Source: CAZJLP01 sp964546955 (GTDB lineage Bacteria > Verrucomicrobiota > Verrucomicrobiia > Opitutales > Opitutaceae). Taken from it: 64,000 nt of DNA. Below are positions 49,972 to 57,671 of the stretch, piece after piece (the first letter of the stretch is position 1; the number at the start of each line of letters is the position of its first letter). The notes beneath the pieces were generated by a model that was not told the DNA's origin, did not search any database, and worked only from the letters and a program-made list of their open reading frames with translations. Where the stretch lies: positions 19,662 through 83,661 of the forward strand of contig CAZJLP010000018.1 in the NCBI GenBank assembly GCA_964546955.1, written 5' to 3'. The position numbers were made by a program, and so were the translations under genes.

Positions 49972-50421
49972 ATGAAACTCCACGAACTGAAGAACGTTCC
50001 CGGTGCGGTGCACCGCAAGAAGCGCGTAGGCTGCGGCGAAGGCAGCGGCCACGGCAAGACGTCCGGCAAGGGCGGCAAGGGCCAGACGGCCCGTTCCGGC
50101 GGCAGCATTCGCCCCGGCTTTGAAGGCGGCCAAATGCCGCTCTACCGCAAACTCCCGCACCGCGGCTTCAACAATTACAATTTCAAGACCCGGTACGCCA
50201 CGGTCAATGTGGGCGACCTGGCCAAGCTGGATGAGTCGGTCACGGAAGTGAACGCCGAGGTCCTCGGTCAGCAGGGTTTGATTCGCGCGAATTCGCCGCT
50301 CCTCAAGGTGCTGGGCGATGGTGAAATCACCCGCGCGTTGAAGGTGACCGCCGCCAAATTCACCGAGTCCGCGAAAGCGAAGCTCGAGAAGGCGGGCGGA
50401 CAGGCAATCGTTGCCGAGTAG
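49972..50421 (+). CDS. rplO: 50S ribosomal protein L15
   Basis: A 149-residue L15. KLHELKNVPGAVHRKKRVGC, GHGKTSGKGGKGQTARSGG and PLYRKLPHRGFNNYNFKTRY are conserved. It is 173 bases after rpsE, an unusually long gap, and is followed by secY after 98. Confidence 0.97.
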   Translation: MKLHELKNVPGAVHRKKRVGCGEGSGHGKTSGKGGKGQTARSGGSIRPGFEGGQMPLYRKLPHRGFNNYNFKTRYATVNVGDLAKLDESVTEVNAEVLGQQGLIRANSPLLKVLGDGEITRALKVTAAKFTESAKAKLEKAGGQAIVAE

Positions 50422-50519
50422 TTGATCGGGCGCGACACCGGGTGGATTCCTCCCGGTGTCGAAACGCCTTGCCGCTTACCCCAACACCCTGCGTTCATCA
50501 CACTTCTCTCCACTTTCCT

Positions 50520-52031
50520 GTGTTCTCCGCTTTCACGAATTCATTGAAGATCCCCGAGCTCCGCTCGCGGATTTTCTATACGTTGGCGCTGCTGTTCGTT
50601 TCGCGGGTCGGCGCCCACATTCCGCTCCCCGGCATCGATCCGGCCCCGCTGCAAGAGTTCTTCAAGCAGCAAGTCGGCGGCACCGGCAGCTCGATGCTCG
50701 CGCTGTACAATATGTTCACGGGCGGCGCCTTCACCAAGGGTGCCATCTGTGCCTTGGGCATCATGCCCTACATCAGCGCATCGATCATTTTCCAGCTGAT
50801 GACGGCGGTCGTGCCGGCACTCAGCCGGTTGCAGCAGGAAGGCGATGTGGGCCGGCAGAAGCTCACGCAGTACACGCGGTATGGCACGGTGATCATTTGT
50901 TTGATCCAAGGCACGCTGACCTTGCTGGCGCTCGAAGATCCCAGCCGTATGCCGGGCTTCAGCAGCTATGACGTGAATGTATACGGGAGCATCGTGATCG
51001 GTGAGCACGCGGTCTTTCTGATGACTTCGGTTATTTTCCTGACGGCCGGCACGCTCTTGCTGATGTGGTTGGGCGAACAGATCACGCAGCGCGGCATAGG
51101 CAATGGCGTCTCCTTGCTGATCACGGTCAACATTTTGGCCGACATCCCCGGTGCGGCGCAGCAGACGGTTCAGATGTTTTCCGGTTCGATTGCGGCCAAG
51201 GCTCAACTCAGCCCGGTGGCTGGTATTCTCATGCTGGTCCTCTTCGTCGTCGTGATCATGGGCATCATCATGGTGGTTCAAGGACAGCGGAAGATTCCGG
51301 TCCAGTATGCGAAGCGGGTGGTCGGCAACAAGGTGATGGGTGGACAGAGTTCATTCCTTCCCTTGAAGGTGAACTACTCGGGCGTCATGCCCGTGATTTT
51401 CGCCAGCGCGATCCTCCTCTTTCCGCAGCAGATCTTTTCCACCCTTGGCGCCAAGGCCAACTGGAAGTGGATGACCGACATGGCGGCCAATTTGCTCCCG
51501 GGCAACTGGACCTACTACGGGTTCTACGCCGTTCTGATCCTTTTCTTCAGCTACTTCTGGGTCTCGGTCATGTTCAAGCCCATCCAGATCGCGGACGACC
51601 TCAAAAAGTATGGCGGCTATATCCCTGGCGTGCGCCCGGGCGAGCCGACGGCCAAGTTCCTCGACTTTATCATGACGCGCATGACCCTGGCGGGCGCGAT
51701 CTTCCTGACGGTGATCGCAGTTCTGCCCGACATCATGCTCGCCTGGCAGAAGGTGCCGTCCCGCGTGGCTTACTTTTTCGGTGGCACGGGGATGCTCATT
51801 ACCGTGGGTGTGATTCTCGATACCATGCGCCAGATCGAAACGTTCCTGCTCCAGCGCCACTACGACGGTTTCCTAAAGAAGGGGCGCATCCGGGCCCGCA
51901 GCCCGGCGGCCGGAGGAGCCCTTGGGGAAGCGGCTGACCTCAAGACGGTTGGCAAGCTCTGGATGTGGCTGGGCCTCCTTCTTGCGATCGGCTTGGGCGC
52001 TTGGCTCGTCCGCATCGTCCAAGGGAACTAA
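50520..52031 (+). CDS. secY: Preprotein translocase subunit SecY
   Basis: A 503-residue channel protein with ten membrane helices. The GTG at 50520 (FSAFTNSLKIPELRSRIFYT) gives the conserved N-terminus; the ATG at 50442 in the same frame would add 26 residues of unlikely sequence. Conserved parts include SRVGAHIPLPGIDPAPLQEF, GIGNGVSLLI and the cytosolic loop VQGQRKIPVQYAKRVVGNK. Its neighbours are rplO and the adenylate-kinase-like gene. Confidence 0.95.
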   Translation: MFSAFTNSLKIPELRSRIFYTLALLFVSRVGAHIPLPGIDPAPLQEFFKQQVGGTGSSMLALYNMFTGGAFTKGAICALGIMPYISASIIFQLMTAVVPALSRLQQEGDVGRQKLTQYTRYGTVIICLIQGTLTLLALEDPSRMPGFSSYDVNVYGSIVIGEHAVFLMTSVIFLTAGTLLLMWLGEQITQRGIGNGVSLLITVNILADIPGAAQQTVQMFSGSIAAKAQLSPVAGILMLVLFVVVIMGIIMVVQGQRKIPVQYAKRVVGNKVMGGQSSFLPLKVNYSGVMPVIFASAILLFPQQIFSTLGAKANWKWMTDMAANLLPGNWTYYGFYAVLILFFSYFWVSVMFKPIQIADDLKKYGGYIPGVRPGEPTAKFLDFIMTRMTLAGAIFLTVIAVLPDIMLAWQKVPSRVAYFFGGTGMLITVGVILDTMRQIETFLLQRHYDGFLKKGRIRARSPAAGGALGEAADLKTVGKLWMWLGLLLAIGLGAWLVRIVQGN

Positions 52032-52053
52032 TTCGTTCTTTACTTCGGTGGGA

Positions 52054-52518
52054 GTGCCTGCCATTTCCAACCTTTTCCCTAATTTCGGCACTCCCGCCAA
52101 AATTAAGCTCCTTATCGTTGGTACTCACGCTTTCCTCGCGGAAACCCTGACTGGCCAACTTCGTTCTTTGAATTTAGAGCACGTCTCTCCCGCTGGTCTG
52201 ATGCAGCAGGAGATTTCGCGTCGCACGCCGCTCGGCCAGATGGCTGAGCGAGCGGTTCGTTTGGGCAAGGGCCTGAGCGACGAAACCCTGATTGCGCTGA
52301 TGCGCCGGTGGTTTTGGGCGCGCAAACCTGATGCGGGTTTTGCCTTAACCGGCTTCCCGGCTACGATGCTCCAAGCTAAGATTTTCGATGAATGGCTCGA
52401 TGCCCGAGACGAAGCGCTGAACGGCGTGATCGTGGAGGCGGTCGATTCGACCGAGCCAACCGTCGGACATTATCGCACGTTGGGCCTCTTGATTGAGGCT
52501 CGCGCGCTCGCGGCCTGA
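52054..52518 (+). CDS. Degenerate adenylate-kinase-like protein (pseudoenzyme)
   Basis: A 154-residue protein in the slot normally held by adk between secY and map. The adenylate kinase pattern is visible: HVSPAGLMQQEISRRTPLGQ matches the ISTGDMLR region, GLSDETLIALMRRWFW the next helix, and FALTGFPATMLQAKIFDEWL the LDGFPRT region. But the P-loop reads GTHAFLAET with no Gly-x-Gly-Lys, the catalytic Arg residues are replaced (GFPAT, LMQQ), and the LID and C-terminal part are missing (typical length 214). It should not make ADP. The start is GTG at 52054 or 52048. The stop overlaps the map ATG by one base. Confidence 0.8.
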   Translation: MPAISNLFPNFGTPAKIKLLIVGTHAFLAETLTGQLRSLNLEHVSPAGLMQQEISRRTPLGQMAERAVRLGKGLSDETLIALMRRWFWARKPDAGFALTGFPATMLQAKIFDEWLDARDEALNGVIVEAVDSTEPTVGHYRTLGLLIEARALAA

Positions 52519-53342
52519 TGATCCCGATCAAAAACAAAGAGGGCATCGCCCGCATGCGCGAGTCGTGCGCCATCGCGGCCATGGTGCTGCACCGAATGAA
52601 AGAAATGGTGCAGCCGGGCATGTCGACTTACGACTTGGATCAGGCGGCGCGACAATTGATCGCGCAGCACGGAGCTAGGAGCGCTTGTTACGGCTATCAA
52701 ATCGGTTCGCGCCGATACCCGGCCTACAGCTGCATCTCGGTCAACGAAGAGGTTGTCCATGGAATCGGTTCGTTGAAGCGAATCCTCCGCGAAGGCGATA
52801 TCGTGTCGCTGGACGTGGTGGTCGAATACAACGGCTACGTCGGCGACAACGCTTTCACGGTCAAACTCGGTCGGGTTGCACCCCGGGTGGACGAACTGTT
52901 GAGTGTGACTCAGGAAGCGCTCAATCTCGGGATCGCCCAGGCAGTTGTCGGCAATCGCATCGGAGATATTTCCGAGGCGGTGCAAGCCTTCGTCGAATCG
53001 CACGGCTTCACGGTCGTTCGCGAGATGGTCGGACACGGGGTGGGCGCTTCGATGCACGAAGAGCCGCAGATCCCGAACTTCCTCGATCGCAAGAAGACCA
53101 AGACCGAGCTAATTCGCCCTGGCATGACGCTGGCGATCGAGCCCATGGTGAATCTCGGCGCCGCAAAGACGAAGACGCTCTCAGACGGTTGGACGATCGT
53201 GACGGCGGACGGCTCGCCCTCCGCGCACTTCGAACACACCGTGCTCACCACAGAAAAAGGCCCCGAGATCCTGACAATCCCGCGGCTGAATGATCCCTCA
53301 GGCCAGGCAGCCGATCCCTCGGCGGCGGTGCGGCCCTCCTAA
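52518..53342 (+). CDS. map: Type I methionine aminopeptidase
   Basis: A 274-residue enzyme that removes the initiator Met from new proteins. Metal ligands are in place: VSLDVVVEYNGYVGDNAFT (two Asp), EMVGHGVGASMHEEP (His), AIEPMVNLG (Glu) and HFEHTVLTTE (Glu); the substrate His is in VVHGIG. The C-terminus has about 15 extra residues (DPSGQAADPSAAVRPS). It overlaps the adk-like gene by one base, so it is translated by coupling. Confidence 0.96.
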   Translation: MIPIKNKEGIARMRESCAIAAMVLHRMKEMVQPGMSTYDLDQAARQLIAQHGARSACYGYQIGSRRYPAYSCISVNEEVVHGIGSLKRILREGDIVSLDVVVEYNGYVGDNAFTVKLGRVAPRVDELLSVTQEALNLGIAQAVVGNRIGDISEAVQAFVESHGFTVVREMVGHGVGASMHEEPQIPNFLDRKKTKTELIRPGMTLAIEPMVNLGAAKTKTLSDGWTIVTADGSPSAHFEHTVLTTEKGPEILTIPRLNDPSGQAADPSAAVRPS

Positions 53343-53387
53343 TTTCCAAACTCAAACTTACACTGTCACTCAGTCTAAACCAACCTT

Positions 53388-53765
53388 ATGCCACGTCTCC
53401 TTGGTGTTGAAATCCCCGCGAAGAAGAAAGTCGCGATTTCCCTCCGTTATATCTACGGCATCGGTCCGCAACGCGCGGACCAAGTCGTGAAAGAAGCTTC
53501 GCTCGATGCGAACATGCGCGCCTCGGATCTCACCGAAGAGCAGCTGAACAAGATCCTTCAGGTCATCACCGAGCACAAGTGGGTGGTCGAAGGCGACCTC
53601 CGCCGCGAAATCGCGGGCAATCTGAAGCGCCTCCAGGCGATCAACTGTTATCGTGGCATCCGCCACCGCCGCAGCCTTCCGGTGCGCGGTCAACGTACAA
53701 GCACTAACGCGCGCACGCGCAAAGGCCCGCGCAAGACGGTGGGCGTCGCTAAGAAAGCCGAATAA
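53388..53765 (+). CDS. rpsM: 30S ribosomal protein S13
   Basis: A 125-residue S13 that contacts P-site tRNA and bridges to the 50S. PRLLGVEIPAKKKVAISLRY, IYGIGPQRADQVVKEA and the C-terminal RGQRTSTNARTRKGPRKTVG are standard. No rpmJ (L36) or infA precedes it, unlike many bacteria. Confidence 0.98.
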   Translation: MPRLLGVEIPAKKKVAISLRYIYGIGPQRADQVVKEASLDANMRASDLTEEQLNKILQVITEHKWVVEGDLRREIAGNLKRLQAINCYRGIRHRRSLPVRGQRTSTNARTRKGPRKTVGVAKKAE

Positions 53766-53774
53766 TTTATCGCC

Positions 53775-54425
53775 ATGGCCGAAGAAAAGTCCGCTCCCAA
53801 GAAAGCTCCGAAGAAGGATGCAGCCGCCGCTGCTCCTGGTGCCGAAGCCAAAGCTCCTGCTGCCGAGAAGCCCGCGAAGTCCGCGAAAGCTCCCGCTGCG
53901 GCCAAACCCGGTGCTGAAGGCGCCGCTGCTCCGGCGGGCGCTCCTGGCGCCGCGCCGGTCGCCGCTCCCGACAAGCCGGTCGAACTGATTGGCGGAGTCG
54001 CCAAACAGCCCACGGCCGAAGACCTGCTGAAAGAAGAGCTGGGCGCGATCAAGGTGCGCAAAGCCAAGGGTTCGAAGAACGTGACGTCGGGCGTGGCCAA
54101 CATTCTGGCCTCCTTCAACAACACGATCGTCTCGATCACCGACCAAAAAGGCGCTGTCATCTCCTGGTCGAGCGCGGGGAAGTGCAATTTCCGCGGTTCC
54201 CGCAAGTCGACCGCCTACGCCGCGCAAGTGGTGGCCCAGGATGCCGCGCGCAACGCGATGGCCCACGGGTTGAAGGACGTTGTCATCCGCGTGAGCGGTC
54301 CCGGCCTCGGCCGCGATTCCGCGATCCGCGCCCTCCAGGCCATCGGCCTGGAAATCACTTCGATCGTCGATGTCACCCCGATCCCGCACAACGGCTGCCG
54401 CCCACGCAAACGGCGCCGCGTTTGA
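53775..54425 (+). CDS. rpsK: 30S ribosomal protein S11 with long N-terminal extension
   Basis: A 216-residue S11, about 85 longer than usual. The C-terminal 130 residues are ordinary (NVTSGVANILASFNNTIVSI, VSGPGLGRDSAIRALQAIGL, VTPIPHNGCRPRKRRRV). Residues 2-88 are almost all Ala, Pro, Lys, Glu and Gly with repeated Pro-Ala/Lys-Ala steps, then a short helix TAEDLLKEELGAIKVRKAKG. The start is well placed nine bases after rpsM. The extension is probably disordered and could lie outside the ribosome. Confidence 0.97.
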   Translation: MAEEKSAPKKAPKKDAAAAAPGAEAKAPAAEKPAKSAKAPAAAKPGAEGAAAPAGAPGAAPVAAPDKPVELIGGVAKQPTAEDLLKEELGAIKVRKAKGSKNVTSGVANILASFNNTIVSITDQKGAVISWSSAGKCNFRGSRKSTAYAAQVVAQDAARNAMAHGLKDVVIRVSGPGLGRDSAIRALQAIGLEITSIVDVTPIPHNGCRPRKRRRV

Positions 54426-54437
54426 GCGCGTTGCGCT

Positions 54438-54472
54438 ATCTCAAATCTCAAATTTCAAATTTCAGAATTTAA
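54438..54472 (+). repeat. Single-arm heptamer array before rpsD
   Basis: Five 7-base units of consensus ATYTCAA fill 54438-54472, ending six bases before the rpsD ATG. No mirrored arm is seen except for TTTGAG at the rpsK stop. The unit is the same as before rplR. Confidence 0.85.
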
Positions 54473-54478
54473 ACTGCC

Positions 54479-55090
54479 ATGGCTCGTTACACAGGACCCA
54501 CCACCCGGATCAGTCGGCGCTTCGGCATGCCGATCTTCGGCGCCACCAAAGCTTACGAAAAGCGCAACTTCCCCCCGGGCCAGCACGGCCCCAAGCTTCG
54601 CCGCAAGCTCTCCGAGTACGCGGTCGGCTTGAATGAAAAACAAAAGCTCCGTTATATCTATGGTCTGCTCGAGCGCCAGTTTCGCCGCGTGTTCGAGAAC
54701 GCCAAGAAGGAACGCGGCGTCACTGGCGAGCGTTTTCTCCAACTGCTCGAGACCCGCCTCGACAGCGTGATTTATCTCCTCGGCATGGCGAAGTCGCGCG
54801 CTGCGGCCCGCCAGTTCGTCAACCACGGCCACATCCGCGTCAATGGCCACAAGGTCGACATCGCCAGTTACAATGTGGTCGCAGGCGACGAGATCGAAGT
54901 GAAGAACACGCCGACCTCGCGCCAACTGGCTCAGCGTTGCATCGAAGAAAGCCGCAGCCGCAACGTCCCGGGCTGGCTCACGTTGAACGCCGAGGCATTC
55001 AAAGCCACGGTGAACCGTCTGCCGAACCGCGACGAAATGGAGCCGGGCATCAACGAGCAGCTTATCGTCGAATTCTACTCACGCTTCTAG
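54479..55090 (+). CDS. rpsD: 30S ribosomal protein S4, zinc-independent form
   Basis: A 203-residue S4, a primary 16S-binding protein. ARYTGPTTRISRRFGMPIFG and KQKLRYIYGLLERQFRRVFE, then the S4 domain (LETRLDSVIYLLGMAKSRAA, FVNHGHIRVNGHKVDI) are typical. No zinc-binding Cys set is present in the N-terminus. The upstream region is a heptamer array and lacks a Shine-Dalgarno site. Confidence 0.98.
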   Translation: MARYTGPTTRISRRFGMPIFGATKAYEKRNFPPGQHGPKLRRKLSEYAVGLNEKQKLRYIYGLLERQFRRVFENAKKERGVTGERFLQLLETRLDSVIYLLGMAKSRAAARQFVNHGHIRVNGHKVDIASYNVVAGDEIEVKNTPTSRQLAQRCIEESRSRNVPGWLTLNAEAFKATVNRLPNRDEMEPGINEQLIVEFYSRF

Positions 55091-55106
55091 GCGAGCGCTG
55101 CTCGCT

Positions 55107-55192
55107 GTTTTAGTCTCAAGTTTGAGTCCTGCTCCGATCCGCTCGCGACCCGCTTAAACCCAGACTTCAACTTACAACCTAAACTTTTACAC
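55107..55192. repeat. Degenerate mirrored heptamer array before rpoA
   Basis: The right arm (55165-55192) reads as four 7-base units of loose consensus YTNAAAC. The left arm (55107-55127) has three degenerate units related to the complement. The spacer is 37 bases. The array ends four bases before the rpoA ATG. Confidence 0.55.
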
Positions 55193-55196
55193 GCCC

Positions 55197-56198
55197 ATGC
55201 CCAAACGTCTCGGAAAGTTCGAGCTTCCTTCCAAGCTCACCAAGGTCGAGGAAGGTTCCACAGCAACGTACGCCAAGTTCGTCGCGGAGCCATTCGAAGC
55301 CGGTTACGGTCACACCATCGGCAACTCGCTTCGCCGCGTCTTGCTCAGCTCGATCGAAGGTTCCGCCATCTCCTCGATCAAGATCGAAGGAGTTAACCAC
55401 GAATTCCAAAGCATCGATGGCGTCGTTGAGGACGTCACGGATATCGTCCTGAACCTGAAGAAGATTTTGATCGTCTCGCAGAAGCGCGACGCGATCACGC
55501 TGTCGATCAAGGTCGACCGCGAAGGTTCGGTCACGGCGGCTGACATCCAAGCCGATTCGAACATCACGATTGTCAATCCCGACCAAGTGATCTGCACGCT
55601 GGACAAGAGCGGCACGTTCGAGGCGGAGATTGAGATCAAGACCGGCCGCGGTTATTATCCTGGCGAGCAAAACAAGAAAGAAGACCAGGCGATCGGTGTC
55701 ATTCCGATCGACTCGCTCTTCAGCCCGGTTCGCCTCGTGAAGTACGCGGTTGAAAACACCCGCGTCGGCCAGATCACGGACTACGACAAGTTGATCCTCG
55801 AGATCTGGACGGATGGACGCATCACTCCGGATGACGCGCTCAAGCAATCCGCTTCGATCCTCAAGCATCACCTCGATGTCTTCGATCGCGTCAGCGACGA
55901 GCAGTATGAATTCGAAAGCCAGCAGAGCGAAGTGAGCGAAGAGCAGAACAAGCTCCGCAAGCTGCTCAACATGTCGGTGAACGAAATCGAACTGTCGGTC
56001 CGCGCCGCGAACTGCCTGAACAACGCGAACATCACCACGGTGGGCGAACTCGCGATGAAGACCGAGCAGGAAATGCTCAAGTACCGCAACTTCGGCAAGA
56101 AGTCGCTCAACGAAATCAAAGAGAAGCTCGAAGCTCTCGGTTTGTCGCTCGGCATGAAGTTCGACGAGCGCCTGCTGGATGCGAAGAAGGATCTCTAA
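55197..56198 (+). CDS. rpoA: DNA-directed RNA polymerase subunit alpha
   Basis: A 333-residue alpha subunit. The N-terminal dimer domain has FEAGYGHTIGNSLRRVLLSS and ISSIKIEGVNHEFQSIDGVV. The C-terminal domain has the DNA- and activator-binding helix-hairpin region (VNEIELSVRAANCLNNANIT, KYRNFGKKSLNEIKEKLEAL). The order rpsM-rpsK-rpsD-rpoA-rplQ is the classic alpha operon. Confidence 0.98.
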   Translation: MPKRLGKFELPSKLTKVEEGSTATYAKFVAEPFEAGYGHTIGNSLRRVLLSSIEGSAISSIKIEGVNHEFQSIDGVVEDVTDIVLNLKKILIVSQKRDAITLSIKVDREGSVTAADIQADSNITIVNPDQVICTLDKSGTFEAEIEIKTGRGYYPGEQNKKEDQAIGVIPIDSLFSPVRLVKYAVENTRVGQITDYDKLILEIWTDGRITPDDALKQSASILKHHLDVFDRVSDEQYEFESQQSEVSEEQNKLRKLLNMSVNEIELSVRAANCLNNANITTVGELAMKTEQEMLKYRNFGKKSLNEIKEKLEALGLSLGMKFDERLLDAKKDL

Positions 56199-56209
56199 GT
56201 AGACATTTA

Positions 56210-56242
56210 AGTCCGCCCGTCCCGCAACGGGACGGGCGGACT
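56210..56242. repeat. Perfect 15-bp hairpin between rpoA and rplQ
   Basis: The arms at 56210-56224 and 56228-56242 are perfect inverted copies around a CAA loop. There is no T tract on either side, so it is likelier an mRNA-stabilising or processing stem than a terminator. Confidence 0.75.
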
Positions 56243-56329
56243 CTCAAATCCATCGGTCCTCGCGCCGCTTTTCCCGCTCTACGCTGCGGGAGAGTTGCCG
56301 ATCGGGGGCCAAACAAACGATAAACACCA

Positions 56330-56854
56330 ATGCGTCATAATAAGCACCGTTCCTCCCTGGGTGTGACCGTCGAACACCGCCGCGCGATGATGTCCAATCT
56401 CGCCGCGTCGTTGATCACCCACGGCCGTATCCAGACCACCCTCACGAAAGCCAAGGCGCTTCGTCCCTTCATCGAGAAGGTCATCACCAAGGCCAAAAAG
56501 GCCGCGGGCAAGACCGACAAGAAGGACGCGATCCATCTCCGCCGCCTCGCCTTGAGCGATGTGCGCGACGAGACCGCGATCACGCAGCTCTTCAACGAGG
56601 GCTACAAGCAATTTGAAAACCGCACCGGGGGTTACACCCGTATCTACAAGCTCGGCGCGGCCCGCATCAGCGACGCGGCCGAAATGGCCCTGATCGAATT
56701 CGTGAAAGCGGACGATCCGGGTTACAAGAAGACCCGCCGCAAGGGCAAAGGTAAGAAGAAGGCCGCCGCAGCCCCCGTGGAGACCGCTCCCGAGGCGACG
56801 ACGGAAGCCGCTCCCGCGGCCGAAGGTCAGGCGCCGGAAGAAGGCAAGGCCTGA
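56330..56854 (+). CDS. rplQ: 50S ribosomal protein L17 with Ala-rich tail
   Basis: A 174-residue L17; the core is about 125 residues with RSSLGVTVEHRRAMMSNLAA, LITHGRIQTTLTKAKALRPF and RISDAAEMALIEFVKADD. The last 45 residues are a Lys-rich patch (KKTRRKGKGKKKAAAA) and then an Ala/Glu/Pro tail, similar in style to the S11 extension. It ends the alpha operon; a strong terminator follows. Confidence 0.97.
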   Translation: MRHNKHRSSLGVTVEHRRAMMSNLAASLITHGRIQTTLTKAKALRPFIEKVITKAKKAAGKTDKKDAIHLRRLALSDVRDETAITQLFNEGYKQFENRTGGYTRIYKLGAARISDAAEMALIEFVKADDPGYKKTRRKGKGKKKAAAAPVETAPEATTEAAPAAEGQAPEEGKA

Positions 56855-56883
56855 GCGTCTAGGCATCGATCTCTTTAAATGCG

Positions 56884-56914
56884 AAACGCGCCGGTTTTCC
56901 GGCGCGTTTTTTTT
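56884..56914 (+). terminator. Intrinsic terminator of the ribosomal protein supercluster
   Basis: AAACGCGCCGG (56884-56894) and CCGGCGCGTTT (56899-56909) form an 11-pair stem around TTTT with eight T residues following. It is 29 bases after rplQ. Confidence 0.92.
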
Positions 56915-57197
56915 GGGCCGAATGCGAAACGGCTGCGGAGAGTGAGACAGAAGGCACCGAGGACGGGCTAGAGGGCACAGAGCGTTGCTCAGTGGATCTC
57001 GCGATTTCCCGAGCGTGCGACTTTGTTAAGGACGAGCACGCTAAGATCCGGCTATTCCGAACAGGCTCTCGGCCTGACTCGAAGATACGGCTTGCCTCGA
57101 TGAGTCGAGAACGTGCCCGGAGGGCGCGTTCCACCCTCAATCCCGGAAATCGGCAGGTATTGATCCGGCTCGAACAGTGTGGCAGGTTGGGGCTCGG
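56915..57197. other. Intergenic region with a GGTGGA-type repeat
   Basis: Apart from the repeat at 57110-57135, which is the reverse complement of the unit at 11084-11108 with few changes, nothing coding is supported. The promoter of the next small gene must be here but could not be picked. Confidence 0.45.
57110..57135 (-). repeat. GC-rich dispersed repeat, single copy (GGTGGA type)
   Basis: Read on the minus strand it begins GGTGGAACGCGCCCTCCGGG, very close to the arm at 11084-11108. No inverted partner is seen within 200 bases. Confidence 0.55.
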
Positions 57198-57425
57198 ATG
57201 CTCGATCTTACTAGTGCGACGGTGATTTACTGCGCGGTGCTCGCGGTCCTCTTTTTGGGACTGTGGAGCTTTTATGATCGCAGGGACCATGCGTTTTTCG
57301 AGCAGTCCCGGCGGAAGAGCACGTTTTTCTGCGTGCGATGCAGCCAGATTTACTCGGCGACGGAGCAACCAGAGCTGTGCAAATGCCCCAAATGTGGATT
57401 TGAGAATGCGCGTCTGAAGTTTTGA
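57198..57425 (+). CDS. Small membrane protein with zinc-ribbon tail
   Basis: A 75-residue protein starting at the ATG at 57198. One N-terminal hydrophobic helix (VIYCAVLAVLFLGLWSFY) is followed by a basic stretch and two Cys pairs (FFCVRCSQ and CKCPKCGFEN), a probable zinc ribbon on the cytosolic side. I do not know a named family. The pattern of Cys pairs and a sensible composition argue it is real in spite of its size. It lies between two repeat-bearing gaps, before guaA. Confidence 0.6.
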   Translation: MLDLTSATVIYCAVLAVLFLGLWSFYDRRDHAFFEQSRRKSTFFCVRCSQIYSATEQPELCKCPKCGFENARLKF

Positions 57426-57540
57426 TCGGCCCCTCGGCGATTTTGAGGTCCAAGACCGGACCCGGGGGCCGACAGCTAACGACGGGGGGCAGGGTGGACG
57501 AGCCTGGCCCAAGGACTGTGTCGCGTGTCGGACGCCGCCC

Positions 57541-57562
57541 GGCCGGAGGTCGGGCCCTACCC
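57541..57562 (-). repeat. Degenerate GTAGGGC-type repeat before guaA
   Basis: On the minus strand it reads GGGTAGGGCCCGACCTCCGG, related to the units at 37050 and 49860. The rest of 57426-57671 is GC-rich without a gene. Confidence 0.45.
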
Positions 57563-57671
57563 ACGATCGACCGGCTCGCCCCTTACAGCTGGGCAGCGTA
57601 ATTCAGGGCATTTGATTGGGAAACGGCCTTGCGGTGACAGGGTGGTTTGGGTTGTGCTTTTCCTTTACCCA

